Assembly (NCBI GenBank): GCA_021775805.1
Contig: JAJFHD010000014.1
Coordinates: 41,880 to 105,879 of the forward strand
From: Alphaproteobacteria bacterium
GTDB taxonomy: Bacteria; Pseudomonadota; Alphaproteobacteria; Rhizobiales; JAJFHC01
DNA length: 64,000 nucleotides
Direction: 5' to 3'
Under the pieces are notes generated by a model that made no database searches, had not been told where the DNA came from, and saw only the letters and a program-made list of their open reading frames with translations. The translations under genes and the position numbers were made by a program. This document shows, one piece after another, positions 9,213-18,603 of the stretch (the stretch's first letter is position 1; each line of letters starts with the position of its first letter).

Positions 9213-10437
9213 ACTGTTGGTCGAGTCTCTCGGTCACAAGGGCGACGGTGTTGCGCGCCTCGACGGCGAGGCCATTCACATCGAACGCGCTCTGCCGGGC
9301 GAGACGGTACGTGCCGAACCCAACGGGTCCCGCGCGGACCTGATCGAGGTGATCGAGCCGTCGGAACACCGCCGGGTCCCGCCGTGCCGTCATTTTGACC
9401 GTTGCGGCGGGTGTGCGGTCCAGCACCTGAGCGGCGAAACCTACCTTGAATGGAAGCGGCAACTGGTTGTCGATGCCCTGAAGGCGCGCGGCATTGATGT
9501 GCCGGTTGAAACCACCGTTCCCCTTGCAGAGTACACCCGCAGACGCGCCACATTCACCGCCCGCCGGACCAAGACCGGCGCCACGATCGGTTTCCATGCC
9601 AGGCGAAGCGATGAAATTGTTGCTCTGGAGGAATGCCGGATTCTGTTGCCGGGTGTTTTTGCCATTCTTCCCCAGTTGCACGGTCTGCTTCGCGCCGGAC
9701 TGTCCCGACGCAAGCCGGCGTCCCTGCAGGTAACGGCAACCCGAAACGGACTCGATGTCGCCGTCAACGACGGCAAGCCGCTGGAAGGCCTGGAAATGCG
9801 GGCGGCTCTTGCCGAATTCGCGGATCGGCTCGATCTGGCGCGGCTGTCCTGGAACGGTGAGGAAGTATCCCGGCGCAAACCGCCCGTGCAGTCGTTTGCC
9901 GGTATCGATGTCACGCCCCCGGCCGGTGCATTCCTGCAAGCGGCCGGCGAGGCGGAGGCCGGGATCATTGAGCGGGTCTGCACGGGCGTCGCGCAGGCAG
10001 GACGTGTGCTGGATCTTTTCAGCGGCGTCGGTACCTTGTCCCTGCCGCTGGCCAGGCAGGCGCGGGTGCATGCCATCGAAATGAACCAGAAGGCCCTGAC
10101 GGCGCTTCAGGCTGCGGCAAACACGTCCGGTGGGCTGAAACCGGTTTCCACCGAACGCCGGGACCTGGTGCAGCGGCCGCTGATGGTTCGGGAACTCGCC
10201 GAATACGATGCTGTCGTGCTCGATCCGCCCCGGGCCGGCGCCCGGGAACAATGTGAGACCATTGCACAATCGGCGGTCCCGCGTGTCGTATCCGTGTCCT
10301 GCAACCCGGCGACCTTTGCCCGCGATGCCCGCATTCTGCTTGACGGTGGATTTAGGCTGGAGACGGTTACGCCGATCGACCAGTTCCTCTACTCGCCACA
10401 TGTGGAGGTTGTTGGTATTCTGTCCAGGGCGCCTTGA
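9202..10437 (+). CDS. 23S rRNA uracil-5-methyltransferase, RlmC/RlmD type
   Basis: Class I SAM-dependent RNA methyltransferase placing a methyl group on C5 of a uridine, 411 aa. ATG 9202 overlaps the tlyA stop by 11 bases and gives a clean N-terminal TRAM domain (residues 1-55). The iron-sulfur cysteines CRHFDRCGGC (~62-71), with a fourth near residue 145 (EECRIL), are present as in RumA/RlmD. Downstream are the SAM-binding VLDLFSGVGTLSLPLA (~268-283), DPPRAGAREQ (~340) and SCNPATFARD with the catalytic Cys at about residue 366. I cannot say whether the target is U747 or U1939; alphaproteobacteria usually have a single enzyme of this type. Confidence 0.9.
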   Translation: MSIELLVESLGHKGDGVARLDGEAIHIERALPGETVRAEPNGSRADLIEVIEPSEHRRVPPCRHFDRCGGCAVQHLSGETYLEWKRQLVVDALKARGIDVPVETTVPLAEYTRRRATFTARRTKTGATIGFHARRSDEIVALEECRILLPGVFAILPQLHGLLRAGLSRRKPASLQVTATRNGLDVAVNDGKPLEGLEMRAALAEFADRLDLARLSWNGEEVSRRKPPVQSFAGIDVTPPAGAFLQAAGEAEAGIIERVCTGVAQAGRVLDLFSGVGTLSLPLARQARVHAIEMNQKALTALQAAANTSGGLKPVSTERRDLVQRPLMVRELAEYDAVVLDPPRAGAREQCETIAQSAVPRVVSVSCNPATFARDARILLDGGFRLETVTPIDQFLYSPHVEVVGILSRAP

Positions 10438-10475
10438 GGCAAACGCGGGGGTGTTTGGAAACATGAGGAAGCGAC

Positions 10476-11519
10476 ATGGTCTCAGTCATCGCAAAGGCCG
10501 GATACGCCGCTAGGCAGGGCACTCGGATCGCCTGGTACATGGGGCACTACTTTGCCGCCAGGCGGAAGCAGACGCCATCGCTGCAAGCTTCCGGCAAACC
10601 GATTCGCCCGTCGTCTCCAGTTATCAGCCGCGAACGCATGCTGGGTGATATGGCGCTTTTGTTTCGAACCGACCTGCGCAATGTGGAAAGCGGCATCTAT
10701 CCGATGCCGGATGACGACGATGGCGATCTGCGAAAGGTTTTGAACCGCAGCCGGCATTTTTTCCGCGATCTTGCCGGCGTTGACCGGCGCCGGCGCGAGG
10801 GCAATGTCCGGGATGGGATCGATCCCGGTCTCAAAGACACGCTGCCGACCTACTATCTCCAGAATTTTCACTACCAGACCGGCGGCTATCTCACCGAGGA
10901 GTCGGCTGACCTCTACGACATGCAGGTTGAAGTTCTGTTTTCCGGGTCAGCCAACGCCATGCGCCGGCAGGCTCTTGTGCCCTTGTCGTCGTGGATCAGG
11001 GGGCGGGACCAGCGAAAGCTTGCTATGCTCGATCTGGCCTGTGGCACGGGCCGGTTTCTCAAGTTTGCAAAACAGGCCTGGCCCAGGCTGAACGTCACCG
11101 GCGTTGACCTGTCGCAGGCCTATCTGGACGAGGCCCAGGTCCACCTCGCAGGTCGCTCGGCCTGTCGTTTCCTGCACGGCAACGCTGAGCACATATCCCT
11201 TGCAGATGCCTCCCAGGACATCGTGACATGCATCTTCCTGTTTCATGAACTGCCGCCACGTGTCCGGCGCACCGTGGCCGGCGAGATCGCGCGGGTGCTC
11301 AAGCCAGGTGGCCTGTTCGTCTTTGTCGACTCGCTGCAGTTCGGCGACCGGGAGGGGTACGACGGTCTTCTTGAGGTCTTTGATGCGGGCTTCCACGAGC
11401 CCTATTTCGAGTCCTACGTCGCGGAAGATCTCGAAAGACTGTTCACGAAAAAGGGCCTCGTCCATCTGGAGACGAGGCCCGCTTTTCTGTCGAAAGTCAT
11501 GTCTTTTGAGCGGAAATGA
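10476..11519 (+). CDS. Class I SAM-dependent methyltransferase
   Basis: 347 aa. GAGGAAG at 10463-10469 supports the ATG at 10476. The N-terminal ~170 residues are basic and not recognised. The methyltransferase fold follows: MLDLACGTGRFLKFA (~185-199, SAM loop), VTGVDLSQAYLDEAQ (~208), HGNAEHISLADASQD (~234) and FLFHELPPRVRRTVAGEI with RVLKPGGLFVFVDS (~255-285). The substrate is unknown; the layout resembles lipid/quinone-type methyltransferases, but that is only a resemblance. It follows the rRNA methyltransferase by 38 bases and may belong to the dxs-tlyA unit. Unusually, the last 23 codons contain a strong terminator-like hairpin (11453-11480). Confidence 0.85.
   Translation: MVSVIAKAGYAARQGTRIAWYMGHYFAARRKQTPSLQASGKPIRPSSPVISRERMLGDMALLFRTDLRNVESGIYPMPDDDDGDLRKVLNRSRHFFRDLAGVDRRRREGNVRDGIDPGLKDTLPTYYLQNFHYQTGGYLTEESADLYDMQVEVLFSGSANAMRRQALVPLSSWIRGRDQRKLAMLDLACGTGRFLKFAKQAWPRLNVTGVDLSQAYLDEAQVHLAGRSACRFLHGNAEHISLADASQDIVTCIFLFHELPPRVRRTVAGEIARVLKPGGLFVFVDSLQFGDREGYDGLLEVFDAGFHEPYFESYVAEDLERLFTKKGLVHLETRPAFLSKVMSFERK
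11453..11480. terminator. Hairpin terminator inside methyltransferase 3' end, shared with ald
   Basis: A perfect 10-bp stem, GGGCCTCGTC (11453-11462) with GACGAGGCCC (11471-11480), and an 8-base loop. On the plus strand the stem is followed by GCTTTTCTG. On the minus strand it is followed by CTTTTTCGTG, a better U-tract. It therefore looks bidirectional: it would end ald transcription 73 bases after the ald stop, and the plus-strand methyltransferase message near its stop codon. The hairpin lies wholly within the methyltransferase reading frame. Confidence 0.75.
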
Positions 11520-11552
11520 CACCGCTCGCGTTTGTCACCCCATGGCGTACGA

Positions 11553-12671
11553 TCACGCGGCGATTGCGTCTTCGGCCGGTTGATAGCTGTAGCCCAGCGC
11601 ATCGGCCACGGCTTTGTAGGTCACCTTGCCTTTTTCAACGTTCAGGCCTTCGCGCAAATATGCGTCATCGCGCAGGGCCTGCTTGTAGCCCTTGTCGGCG
11701 AGCGCAATCGTGAACGGCAGCGTCACATTGTTGAGCGCGAAAGTGGATGTGCGTGCGACACCGCCGGGCATGTTTGCAACACAGTAGTGAACCACTTCGT
11801 CGACCACGTAAGTCGGATCCGCATGGGTGGTGGCCTTGCTGGTTTCGAAACATCCGCCCTGATCGATCGCCACGTCGACCACAACCGCGCCGGGCTTCAT
11901 GGTCTTGATCATGCCGGCTGTCACCAACTTGGGCGCTGCCGCGCCGGGGATCAGGACGCCGCCGATAACGAGATCGGCTTTCTCGACGAGGGCTTCGACG
12001 GTGTGACGGGTCGAAAACGCCGTGTTGATCCGTGTGCCGAACTCAGACACCAGGCGACGCAGGACATCGGCAGAACGGTCGATCACGGTAACATTCGCGC
12101 CCATGCCGATCGCCATCATGGTGGCGTTGGACCCGACGATGCCGCCGCCAAGCACGACCACATCGCCGGCCGGAACACCGGGGACACCGCCCAGAAGAAC
12201 GCCGCGGCCGCCGGCTGATTTCTCGAGGGCAGCAGCGCCGACCTGTACGGACATGCGCCCGGCCACCTCAGACATCGGTGCCAGCAGCGGCAACCGGTTG
12301 GCCCGGTCAGTGACGGTTTCATAAGCAATGCAGGTGGCGCCGCTTTCGACCAGATCGCGGGTCTGATCGGCATCGGGGGCCAGGTGAAGGTAGGTGAACA
12401 GCACCTGATCGGGCCGTAGCCGCGCGCGTTCCTCGGCCAGCGGTTCCTTGACCTTGACGATCATTTCCGCTTCGGCGAACACCTGTTCGGCTGTATCGGC
12501 GATGCTGGCTCCGACTGCCTTGTAGTCGTCATCGGAAAACCCGATGCCTGCACCGGCGTTGGTTTCCACCAGTACGTCATGGCCATGGTGGACAAGCTCC
12601 GATACGCTCGACGGAATGAGACCCACGCGGTACTCGTGAACTTTGATTTCTTTCGGCAGACCGATAAGCAT
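11553..12671 (-). CDS. ald: Alanine dehydrogenase
   Basis: NAD-dependent reversible deamination of L-alanine to pyruvate, 372 aa, cytoplasmic hexamer in the family. Starts MLIGLPKEIKVHEYRVGL, the standard N-terminus with the substrate-binding Arg. Later come VKVKEPLAEE (pyruvate-binding Lys, ~75), YLHLAPD (catalytic His, ~96), the Rossmann loop VVVLGGGIVGSNATMMA (~172) and DVAIDQGGCFETS with the catalytic Asp (~270). GGGAG precedes the ATG. An Lrp-type gene diverges from it, the classic arrangement for alanine-induced ald control. Transcription probably ends at the hairpin at 11453-11480. Confidence 0.96.
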   Translation of the reverse strand: MLIGLPKEIKVHEYRVGLIPSSVSELVHHGHDVLVETNAGAGIGFSDDDYKAVGASIADTAEQVFAEAEMIVKVKEPLAEERARLRPDQVLFTYLHLAPDADQTRDLVESGATCIAYETVTDRANRLPLLAPMSEVAGRMSVQVGAAALEKSAGGRGVLLGGVPGVPAGDVVVLGGGIVGSNATMMAIGMGANVTVIDRSADVLRRLVSEFGTRINTAFSTRHTVEALVEKADLVIGGVLIPGAAAPKLVTAGMIKTMKPGAVVVDVAIDQGGCFETSKATTHADPTYVVDEVVHYCVANMPGGVARTSTFALNNVTLPFTIALADKGYKQALRDDAYLREGLNVEKGKVTYKAVADALGYSYQPAEDAIAA

Positions 12672-12772
12672 TTCTCATACTCCCTAAACGAAACGCTGCG
12701 AAGTTCGAATTTTAGTGAGTCGGACACGCAATTTCAGACGGAAGTTGCAGCTCAGAACAAATAAATATAAAT

Positions 12773-12806
12773 TTAATTCGGCAACTTGAGAATTTGTTGG
12801 AATTAA
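12773..12806. promoter_or_regulatory. Candidate Lrp operator between ald and its regulator
   Basis: An AT-rich imperfect palindrome. Left arm TTAATTC at 12773-12779 followed by GGCAAC, and right arm GTTG then GAATTAA at 12800-12806. The right arm ends exactly at the first base of the Lrp start codon, so a bound regulator would block its own gene as well as influence ald, whose start is about 100 bases away. Known family behaviour (AldR/Lrp binding in ald intergenic regions) supports the reading; the site itself is inference. Confidence 0.5.
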
Positions 12807-13274
12807 ATGCGAATCGAAGATTTGGACACGCGCGATCGTGCGATCCTGGCGGAGCTTCAGAAGGACGGACGCTTGTCCAACGTGGAACTTGCGGAAATGG
12901 TCAATCTGTCCCCATCAGCATGCCTTCGGCGGATGCGAATTCTGGAACAGAGTGGGCTTGTGGCCGGTTTCACCATGTTGCTTGATGAAAAAGCTTGCGG
13001 CAAGCCGGGCACCGCATTCATCCACGTGTCGCTCGACCAGCAGGGGCGCCAGGCGCTGGATACCTTCGAAGAGGCCATCACCCACGTGCCCGACGTCATG
13101 GAATGTTATCTGCTGGCCGGCGAAGCGGACTATCTGGTCCGGGTGATTTATTCCGACGCCGCCGATTTTGAACGCATCCACACCGAAATCCTGACCCGGT
13201 TGCCCGGTGTCGTTCGTGTCCACTCGACGCTTGCCCTGCGCACCGTCAAACGCACGACCGCCGTGCCGCTTTGA
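12807..13274 (+). CDS. Lrp/AsnC-family transcriptional regulator (ald regulator)
   Basis: 155 aa. The N-terminal winged HTH runs DTRDRAILAELQKDGRLSN, VELAEMVNLSPSACLRRMRILE (~8-50). The C-terminal RAM/ACT effector-binding domain covers ~68-150, with the pattern VMECYLLAGEADYLVRV and LPGVVRVHSTLALRTVKRTT. Length and layout are standard for Lrp. It diverges from ald with 135 bases between start codons, so it very probably controls ald in response to an amino acid, likely alanine. No clear Shine-Dalgarno precedes ATG 12807 because the operator-like palindrome abuts it. Confidence 0.93.
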   Translation: MRIEDLDTRDRAILAELQKDGRLSNVELAEMVNLSPSACLRRMRILEQSGLVAGFTMLLDEKACGKPGTAFIHVSLDQQGRQALDTFEEAITHVPDVMECYLLAGEADYLVRVIYSDAADFERIHTEILTRLPGVVRVHSTLALRTVKRTTAVPL

Positions 13275-13306
13275 AAAATAAACCGCCCTGGTGGTGTCTC
13301 CGGAAT

Positions 13307-13960
13307 TCAATACTCTAGGTCGCTGGCCTGCAGAAAGCGAAGTTTTCCTTTGCTTGCGAAGGTTTCCACAAGGGCGACCTCTGCGGCAAATGCATGTCCT
13401 GACCATCCCTCAAACCCGAAGCCCAGCAGCACTATTTGATAGGCCTCAAAGCGTGGCGTGTTCAGAACGTGCCAGATGGCCCGAATGCCAACCTTCCAGC
13501 CAGTTCCAGCGTGTCGGCAAATTGCCGATCTGATCATCGCCAAGCCACTGCATCCGATGAAGGTAACTTGCCGATTCCGAACTCACGGTTTGTGGATCCA
13601 AGGCTCTGTTGGCACTATGGCCGCAGTCTAAAACCATCAGGCTTGACCAGTTCTTGCGAGGATATACGGCCTGGGATTTTCCGTCCATTTTGGATGGTTC
13701 GAAAGGGCGATAGTCATGCTGAACACAGTGCAATGCGGGTTTCCCAGTGCAATCGCCCAACAGGCGCTGGACATCGTCATGCCAAAGGAAATCATTGTCG
13801 CAATACACCGCCAGTCCTTCGAACCTGGACAAGTAGGGAACCAGAAACCGAAGATTGGTCGCCCGATTGGGGGGGAGGCGCGGTCTTCTACGCAAACCAA
13901 CGATCCAATCGGCTTAATCCAGAACCCGCCGACTTCGAATCGAGGCAATCGACAGAATTC
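13307..13960 (-). pseudogene. Decayed glycosyltransferase gene (frameshifted, 5'-truncated)
   Basis: Reading leftward, the frame at 13895-13446 contains an ordered set of segments that look like an alphaproteobacterial glycosyltransferase: LRFLVPYLSRFEG, CDNDFLWHDDV, ALHCVQHDYRPFE, KMDGKSQAVYPRKNWSSLM, SASYLHRMQWLGDD and IGNLPTRWNWLEGW. It then hits a stop. The expected continuation is found in another frame at 13543-13307 (GFEGWSGHAFAAE). Upstream of 13895 the reading also breaks (a C-rich run near 13870) and no intact N-terminal Rossmann part is visible before the monooxygenase gene at 14184. At least two frameshifts plus 5' loss make this a remnant. Family placement rests on my memory of the conserved motif order. 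Confidence 0.6.
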
Positions 13961-14183
13961 TTGAACAACCGTAGTCTGCTATTCAAAAACACAGAAATGG
14001 CCTGGCATGGTGTCGAAGAACTCTGTTGTCCGCCGGATCGTCATCGGCGGATATTCAATGTCATCTTTGAGCGGCCGGTTCATCATTCTGTTCTGTCTGG
14101 TTCCCGGACACTGGTCCGCCGGTTGATGGGAAGCTTTCTCAGTGCCGGAAGAAAACATTGAGCAGACCGCATTGCCACGGGAT

Positions 14184-15251
14184 TCAGCCGTACAGGAACG
14201 TGTTCGCCATACGCTGTTGCAGTTTCGGCACCGCCGACACGGCTTTGAGTCCGAGCAATACGCCGGTGCGGACAATCGGGTTTGCCGACGTCATGATCTT
14301 TCGCGCCCGTTCACTCAAGGCGATCGTGCGGGCGCCGTCTTTGTGGCGGCTGGCGCTGTAACCCTCCAGGGTGCCGTCGGTCATCCTCTGGGCGAGTTCC
14401 ACACCGTCTGCGATTCCGAGGTTCATGCCACGACCGCCGACCGGAGAGTGGCAGTGGGCGGCATCGCCTGCCAGGAAAACCCTGCCTGCCGAATACTCTT
14501 TCACCTGTCTGATCGAGATCTGGAACTGGCCCTCACGCCGGATATCGGTGATGTTCATGTCCAGGGGCAGGTCGGACAAGGCATCGTCAGTGTTTGAAAT
14601 TATGCGAAATCGTTCCGGTTCAAGAGGCGCGACAACGACAACTTCTCCCTCCGGAAGCCGGCAGATGGTAAAGGCGTCGGTGTTGGACCACCCGGTTGCA
14701 TCGACATCGGCGATCGACCAGGTTTCCGGCAGATCGTGACCGGGGAAGTCGATGTTTACCAGTTGGCGGGTGGTGCTGGCGATACCATCTGCGCCGATCA
14801 GGTAGTCAACGGACACCTCCGACCCTTCCCGTGTTTTGGCAACGACGCAATCGCCCGTTTGTTCCAGTTCGGTGAGTTCGGTTGAATAGTGGACGACTCC
14901 CCCCAGATCGATGAATGCTTCCCGCAGGATATCCTCGGTCCGGTCCTGAGCCAGGCCCAGAATGAAGTCGAATCCATGCTGTGGCGCCGATGTGGTGAGC
15001 GGCAGGGCCAGGGCCGGATCGGCTTCATTGTAGAACTTCACTTGGCGGAAGGTCATGCCTTCCTCCACCAGTCTGTCGGTGACACCGGAGGCTTGAAAAC
15101 TCTCCAGGCTGCGCGGCATGATGCCGACTGCCCGCGAAAACGGCGAGGCCTGGTCACGCCGGTCGATGACTTCTACATCGGCGCCGCGTCTTGCCAGTTC
15201 GACGGCGGCAGTAAGGCCAGTTGGACCAGCGCCGACAATCAGTACATCCAT
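14184..15251 (-). CDS. FAD-dependent aromatic-ring monooxygenase family protein
   Basis: Flavoprotein hydroxylase-like, 355 aa. ATG 15251 follows an in-frame GTG directly and puts MDVLIVGAGPTGLTAAVELA, the FAD dinucleotide fold, at residues 1-20, ending in the acidic VEVIDR. The middle GADGIAS motif (~154) and the ribityl-phosphate motif FLAGDAAHCHSPVGGRGMN (~259-277) complete the PF01494 pattern. NAD(P)H would reduce the FAD and O2 would be used to hydroxylate a phenolic or similar ring, but the substrate is not deducible. It ends soon after the GD motif, lacking the C-terminal thioredoxin-like domain of phenol hydroxylases. It is followed on the same strand by the glycosyltransferase remnant. 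Confidence 0.85.
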   Translation of the reverse strand: MDVLIVGAGPTGLTAAVELARRGADVEVIDRRDQASPFSRAVGIMPRSLESFQASGVTDRLVEEGMTFRQVKFYNEADPALALPLTTSAPQHGFDFILGLAQDRTEDILREAFIDLGGVVHYSTELTELEQTGDCVVAKTREGSEVSVDYLIGADGIASTTRQLVNIDFPGHDLPETWSIADVDATGWSNTDAFTICRLPEGEVVVVAPLEPERFRIISNTDDALSDLPLDMNITDIRREGQFQISIRQVKEYSAGRVFLAGDAAHCHSPVGGRGMNLGIADGVELAQRMTDGTLEGYSASRHKDGARTIALSERARKIMTSANPIVRTGVLLGLKAVSAVPKLQQRMANTFLYG

Positions 15252-15318
15252 CACGTTACTCTGACTAAGGCCTGCTTTGAGACAACATTGTTATGGAACA
15301 CAGTGGATGCAACGAGGC

Positions 15319-16407
15319 CTATCGCCCGGTCTGCCCGCGGTGCCGGAGAACATGATCGGCAAGCACGCAAGCGGCCATCGCCTCGCCTACGGGAACGGCA
15401 CGAATGCCGACACACGGATCGTGACGCCCTTTGGTGACGATGTCGGTTTCCTGGCCGTTGCGGTCGACAGTTTTCCTCGGCGCCAGGATCGACGACGTCG
15501 GTTTGACGGCAAACCGCACGACCACATCCTGACCGGTGGAAATGCCGCCGAGCACACCGCCCGCCTGGTTGGACAGGAAAACAGGTTTCTCGTCCTCCAT
15601 GCGCATCTCGTCGGCGTTTTCTTCACCGGAGAGGGCGGCGGATGCAAAGCCCGCTCCGATTTCCACACCCTTTACCGCATTGATGCTCATCATCGCCGAC
15701 GCGAGGTCCTGGTCGATCTTGCCGTAGATCGGTGCGCCCAGCCCTGCCGGAACACCACTGGCTACGACTTCGACGACCGCACCGCAGGAAGATCCGGATT
15801 TGCGGACTCCGTCGAGATAGGTTTCCCACTGCGCCGCGGCATCGGCATCGGGACAGAAGAACGGGTTGCGGTCGACTGCATCCCAGTCCCAGCGGTCGCG
15901 GTCAATCTTGTGCGGCCCGACCTGAACCAGCGCTCCCCGGATGGTGATGTCGGGAATCACGAGGCGGGCGACGCCGCCGGCCGCCACCCGGCTGGCGGTT
16001 TCCCGGGCCGACGAACGGCCGCCGCCGCGATAGTCCCTGATTCCATATTTTTCCAGATAGGTGAAATCCGCATGCCCCGGCCGGAACTTGTCTTTGATTT
16101 CGCCATAGTCTTTGGAGCGATGGTCGACATTCTCGATCATCAGGCAGATCGGCGTGCCGGTCGTGACCTGTTCGCCTGTGGCGTCATCTTCGAAGACACC
16201 TGACAGGATACGCACCTGATCGGGCTCCCTGCGCTGGGTCGTGAAGCGGGACTGACCCGGCCGGCGCTTGTCAAGCCAGCCCTGAAGGTCGCTTTCGCTG
16301 AGCGTGATCATCGGTGGACAGCCGTCGACGACACAGCCGATCGCCGGACCATGGGACTCGCCGAAGGTCGTTACCCTGAAAAGATGGCCGAAGGTGTTGT
16401 GTGACAT
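15319..16407 (-). CDS. aroC: Chorismate synthase
   Basis: Converts 5-enolpyruvylshikimate-3-phosphate to chorismate using reduced FMN, the last common aromatic step, 362 aa. Signatures: [18 protein letters not shown] (~13-30), a central [17 protein letters not shown] (~127-143, phosphate/FMN Arg and conserved His/Ser region), [20 protein letters not shown] (~230) and FAVKPTSSI near the C-terminal third. Length and all signature blocks are normal. It lies just downstream of fabI on the same strand, with 108 bases between fabI stop and aroC start. Confidence 0.97.
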   Translation of the reverse strand: MSHNTFGHLFRVTTFGESHGPAIGCVVDGCPPMITLSESDLQGWLDKRRPGQSRFTTQRREPDQVRILSGVFEDDATGEQVTTGTPICLMIENVDHRSKDYGEIKDKFRPGHADFTYLEKYGIRDYRGGGRSSARETASRVAAGGVARLVIPDITIRGALVQVGPHKIDRDRWDWDAVDRNPFFCPDADAAAQWETYLDGVRKSGSSCGAVVEVVASGVPAGLGAPIYGKIDQDLASAMMSINAVKGVEIGAGFASAALSGEENADEMRMEDEKPVFLSNQAGGVLGGISTGQDVVVRFAVKPTSSILAPRKTVDRNGQETDIVTKGRHDPCVGIRAVPVGEAMAACVLADHVLRHRGQTGR

Positions 16408-16515
16408 TGATTGCTATCCGTTGAACCTTGGGCGGTTTTAGTCCTTCGGACGCGCCGGCGTCAATCGGCCGGGGTCTGCGAGCGCCAAGAAAGCACGTGT
16501 TCGGTTTTTGAATCG

Positions 16516-17328
16516 TCAGACAACCGATATGTCGGGCGCGTCTTCGGCCTTCATGCCGACGATGTGATATCCGGCGTCCACATGCTGGATTTCACCGGTG
16601 ATGCCGCGGCTGAGATCCGACAGGAGGAAAAGGCCCGCATCGCCAACTTCGTCGATGGTGACGGTACGGCGCAGGGGAGCGTTGTACTCGTTCCATTTGA
16701 GAATGTAGCGGAAGTCGCCGATGCCGGAGGCGGCCAGCGTCTTGATCGGGCCCGCCGATATCGCATTGACACGGATGTTGTGCTTGCCGAGATCGGCTGC
16801 GAGGTACCGTACACTGGCTTCAAGGGCCGCTTTTGCCACACCCATGACGTTGTAGTGGGGCATGACTTTTTCCGCGCCATAATATGTCAGGGTGAGGAGG
16901 GAGCCGCCATCGTTCATCAGCTTTTCTGCACGTTGGGCGATGGCGGTAAACGAGTAACACGAGATGAACAGGCTCTGCTTGAAGTTTTCAGCCGACGTAT
17001 CCACATAGCGGCCGGTCAATTCTTCCCTATCGGAGAACGCGATGGCGTGCACGACGAAGTCTAGACCGCCCCAGGCCTCCTCCACAGCGCCAAACGCAGC
17101 ATCGAGCGATGCCATGTCGGAGACGTCGCACGGCACCACAAGGTTTGCACCAACCGACTCCGCCAGAGGTTCCACACGCTTTTTCAGGGCATCGCCTTGA
17201 TAGGTGAAGGCCAGTTCGGCACCGTGGCGAGCACACGCCTGCGCTATCCCCCAGGCGATGGAGCGGCTGTTGGCGACCCCCATGATGAGGCCGCGCTTTC
17301 CTGCCATTAACTGCGCTGATTCAGTCAT
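16516..17328 (-). CDS. fabI: Enoyl-[acyl-carrier-protein] reductase (NADH)
   Basis: Last reduction of each fatty-acid elongation cycle, 270 aa, cytoplasmic SDR-like tetramer. Begins with KRGLIMGVANSRSIAWGIA (~9-27), the FabI-type glycine-rich loop rather than a classical TGxxxGIG. HAIAFSDREELTGRYVDTS (~95), TYYGAEKVMPHYNVMGVAK (~148-166) with the paired Tyr and Lys of the active site (Y-x6-K), and SAGPIKTLAASGIGDF (~190) are all present. It lies between the DnaJ-like gene and aroC on the same strand, an order well known from Rhizobiales. Confidence 0.96.
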   Translation of the reverse strand: MTESAQLMAGKRGLIMGVANSRSIAWGIAQACARHGAELAFTYQGDALKKRVEPLAESVGANLVVPCDVSDMASLDAAFGAVEEAWGGLDFVVHAIAFSDREELTGRYVDTSAENFKQSLFISCYSFTAIAQRAEKLMNDGGSLLTLTYYGAEKVMPHYNVMGVAKAALEASVRYLAADLGKHNIRVNAISAGPIKTLAASGIGDFRYILKWNEYNAPLRRTVTIDEVGDAGLFLLSDLSRGITGEIQHVDAGYHIVGMKAEDAPDISVV

Positions 17329-17413
17329 TGTGGATAAATCCCCTAGGGCCGCCGGTTAGCCCGGTGCCAATTCCGCGCATCCTACATAAAAGCCGGACCC
17401 GGTCCATCAAAAT

Positions 17414-17431
17414 CACCCGCTTCACGGGCGG
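17414..17431 (-). terminator. Weak hairpin after DnaJ-like gene
   Basis: CACCCG and CGGGCG arms separated by a short loop, followed on the minus strand by GATTTTGATGG. It is placed 16 bases after the DnaJ-like stop and before fabI. The stem is short with one mismatch, so it may be only attenuating or chance. Confidence 0.3.
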
Positions 17432-17446
17432 ATTTGAGTAAGGTTT

Positions 17447-18385
17447 CTAATTGTTACCAAACTTGGGGCCACGCACATCGTAGGGCGTATCCCGGCCCCA
17501 GCGCTCCATCAGGTCGTTCAGGTGCGGGTCTTCCCAATCGGGAAGGATAATCTTCAGGCTGACAAGCATATCCCCGGTGCCGGCCTCGTCGGAGCCGGGA
17601 ACACCCTTGTTCTTCAGCCGCAACGTCTTGCCGGAACTGCTGTTGGCCGGCACGGTAAGATCGACAAAGCCGTCCAGTGTCGGCACTTTCACCTTTGCTC
17701 CCCGTACAGCCTCATAGAGGGTTATCGGAAGATCCACCAGCAGCGTTTTGCCATCTCTGCGGAACACGGGATCGGCGCCAACATTCACCGTGACGATTCC
17801 GTCGCCGGACGGTCCGCCGTGAGCGCCCGGTTTGCCTTGTCCTTTAAGCCGGATCTGCTGGCCGTCTTGAACGCCTTTCGGTATGCGCACGTCCAGTGTT
17901 TTGGCATTGGCCAGGGAAACCCTTTTGGTGGCTCCCGACATCGCGTCGCGGAACGTCACCTGCAGCTTGTAGGCGACATCGTCTCCCTTTGCCGGGCGCG
18001 GTGCCGATCCTGGACCTTGAGCGCCGCCGAACAGTTCCGAGAATATGTCTTCTGCCCTGAAGGAGCCCGATGACGTTCCGCCGCCATGTCCACCGCCGTG
18101 GAAACCGCCGGTGGACCCTTGTCTGCGGCCGCCGCCGAACGGATTGAATCCCTGGAACTTCTGATTGCCGTCGCCGTCGATCTCACCGCGGTCATACTGA
18201 CCACGCTTTTCCTTGTCGCTCAGGATATCGTAGGCGGCGGTCGCCTGGGAAAACTTGGCTTGAGCGGATTTGTCGTCCTTGTTGCTGTCGGGATGATATT
18301 TCTTGGCAAGCCTGCGATAGGCCTTCTTGATTTCAGCGTCGCTTGCGTCACGGGAAACGCCAATAACCTCGTAGGGGTCACTCAT
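17447..18385 (-). CDS. DnaJ-like co-chaperone (CbpA type, no zinc finger)
   Basis: 312 aa. Start set at ATG 18385 because [20 protein letters not shown] begins the J domain directly; upstream in-frame codons read no family sequence. HPD, the DnaK-stimulating motif, is at residues 31-33. The J domain is followed by a Gly/Phe-rich linker (~75-120: [26 protein letters not shown]) and two beta-barrel client-binding domains ([19 protein letters not shown] ~170; [20 protein letters not shown] ~235). There are no CxxCxGxG repeats, hence type B/CbpA. It acts with DnaK in the cytoplasm. Upstream of fabI on the same strand. Confidence 0.9.
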   Translation of the reverse strand: MSDPYEVIGVSRDASDAEIKKAYRRLAKKYHPDSNKDDKSAQAKFSQATAAYDILSDKEKRGQYDRGEIDGDGNQKFQGFNPFGGGRRQGSTGGFHGGGHGGGTSSGSFRAEDIFSELFGGAQGPGSAPRPAKGDDVAYKLQVTFRDAMSGATKRVSLANAKTLDVRIPKGVQDGQQIRLKGQGKPGAHGGPSGDGIVTVNVGADPVFRRDGKTLLVDLPITLYEAVRGAKVKVPTLDGFVDLTVPANSSSGKTLRLKNKGVPGSDEAGTGDMLVSLKIILPDWEDPHLNDLMERWGRDTPYDVRGPKFGNN

Positions 18386-18603
18386 TCTCAAGCCATTTTC
18401 TCTAAATACCGGGTAGTAACAAGGGCGGCTGCATCTGAAATAAGCAACCGGAACTGAATACGAAACCGTATCCGGCAGGGTGACTATTATCACGGGAGTG
18501 GTAATCAGGCCAGAAGCACAAATCCGGCATGGCAGAAAAGTCGTGTTGCCGATCCTGCGGCGATTACGTCACAGATGAATTTTGGTCAGTTGGCCTCGAG
18601 ATT

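Noticed and set aside
13436..14161. A 241-codon plus-strand frame
   Set aside because: Runs opposite the glycosyltransferase remnant, whose conserved blocks are on the minus strand; the plus-strand translation has no domain signs.
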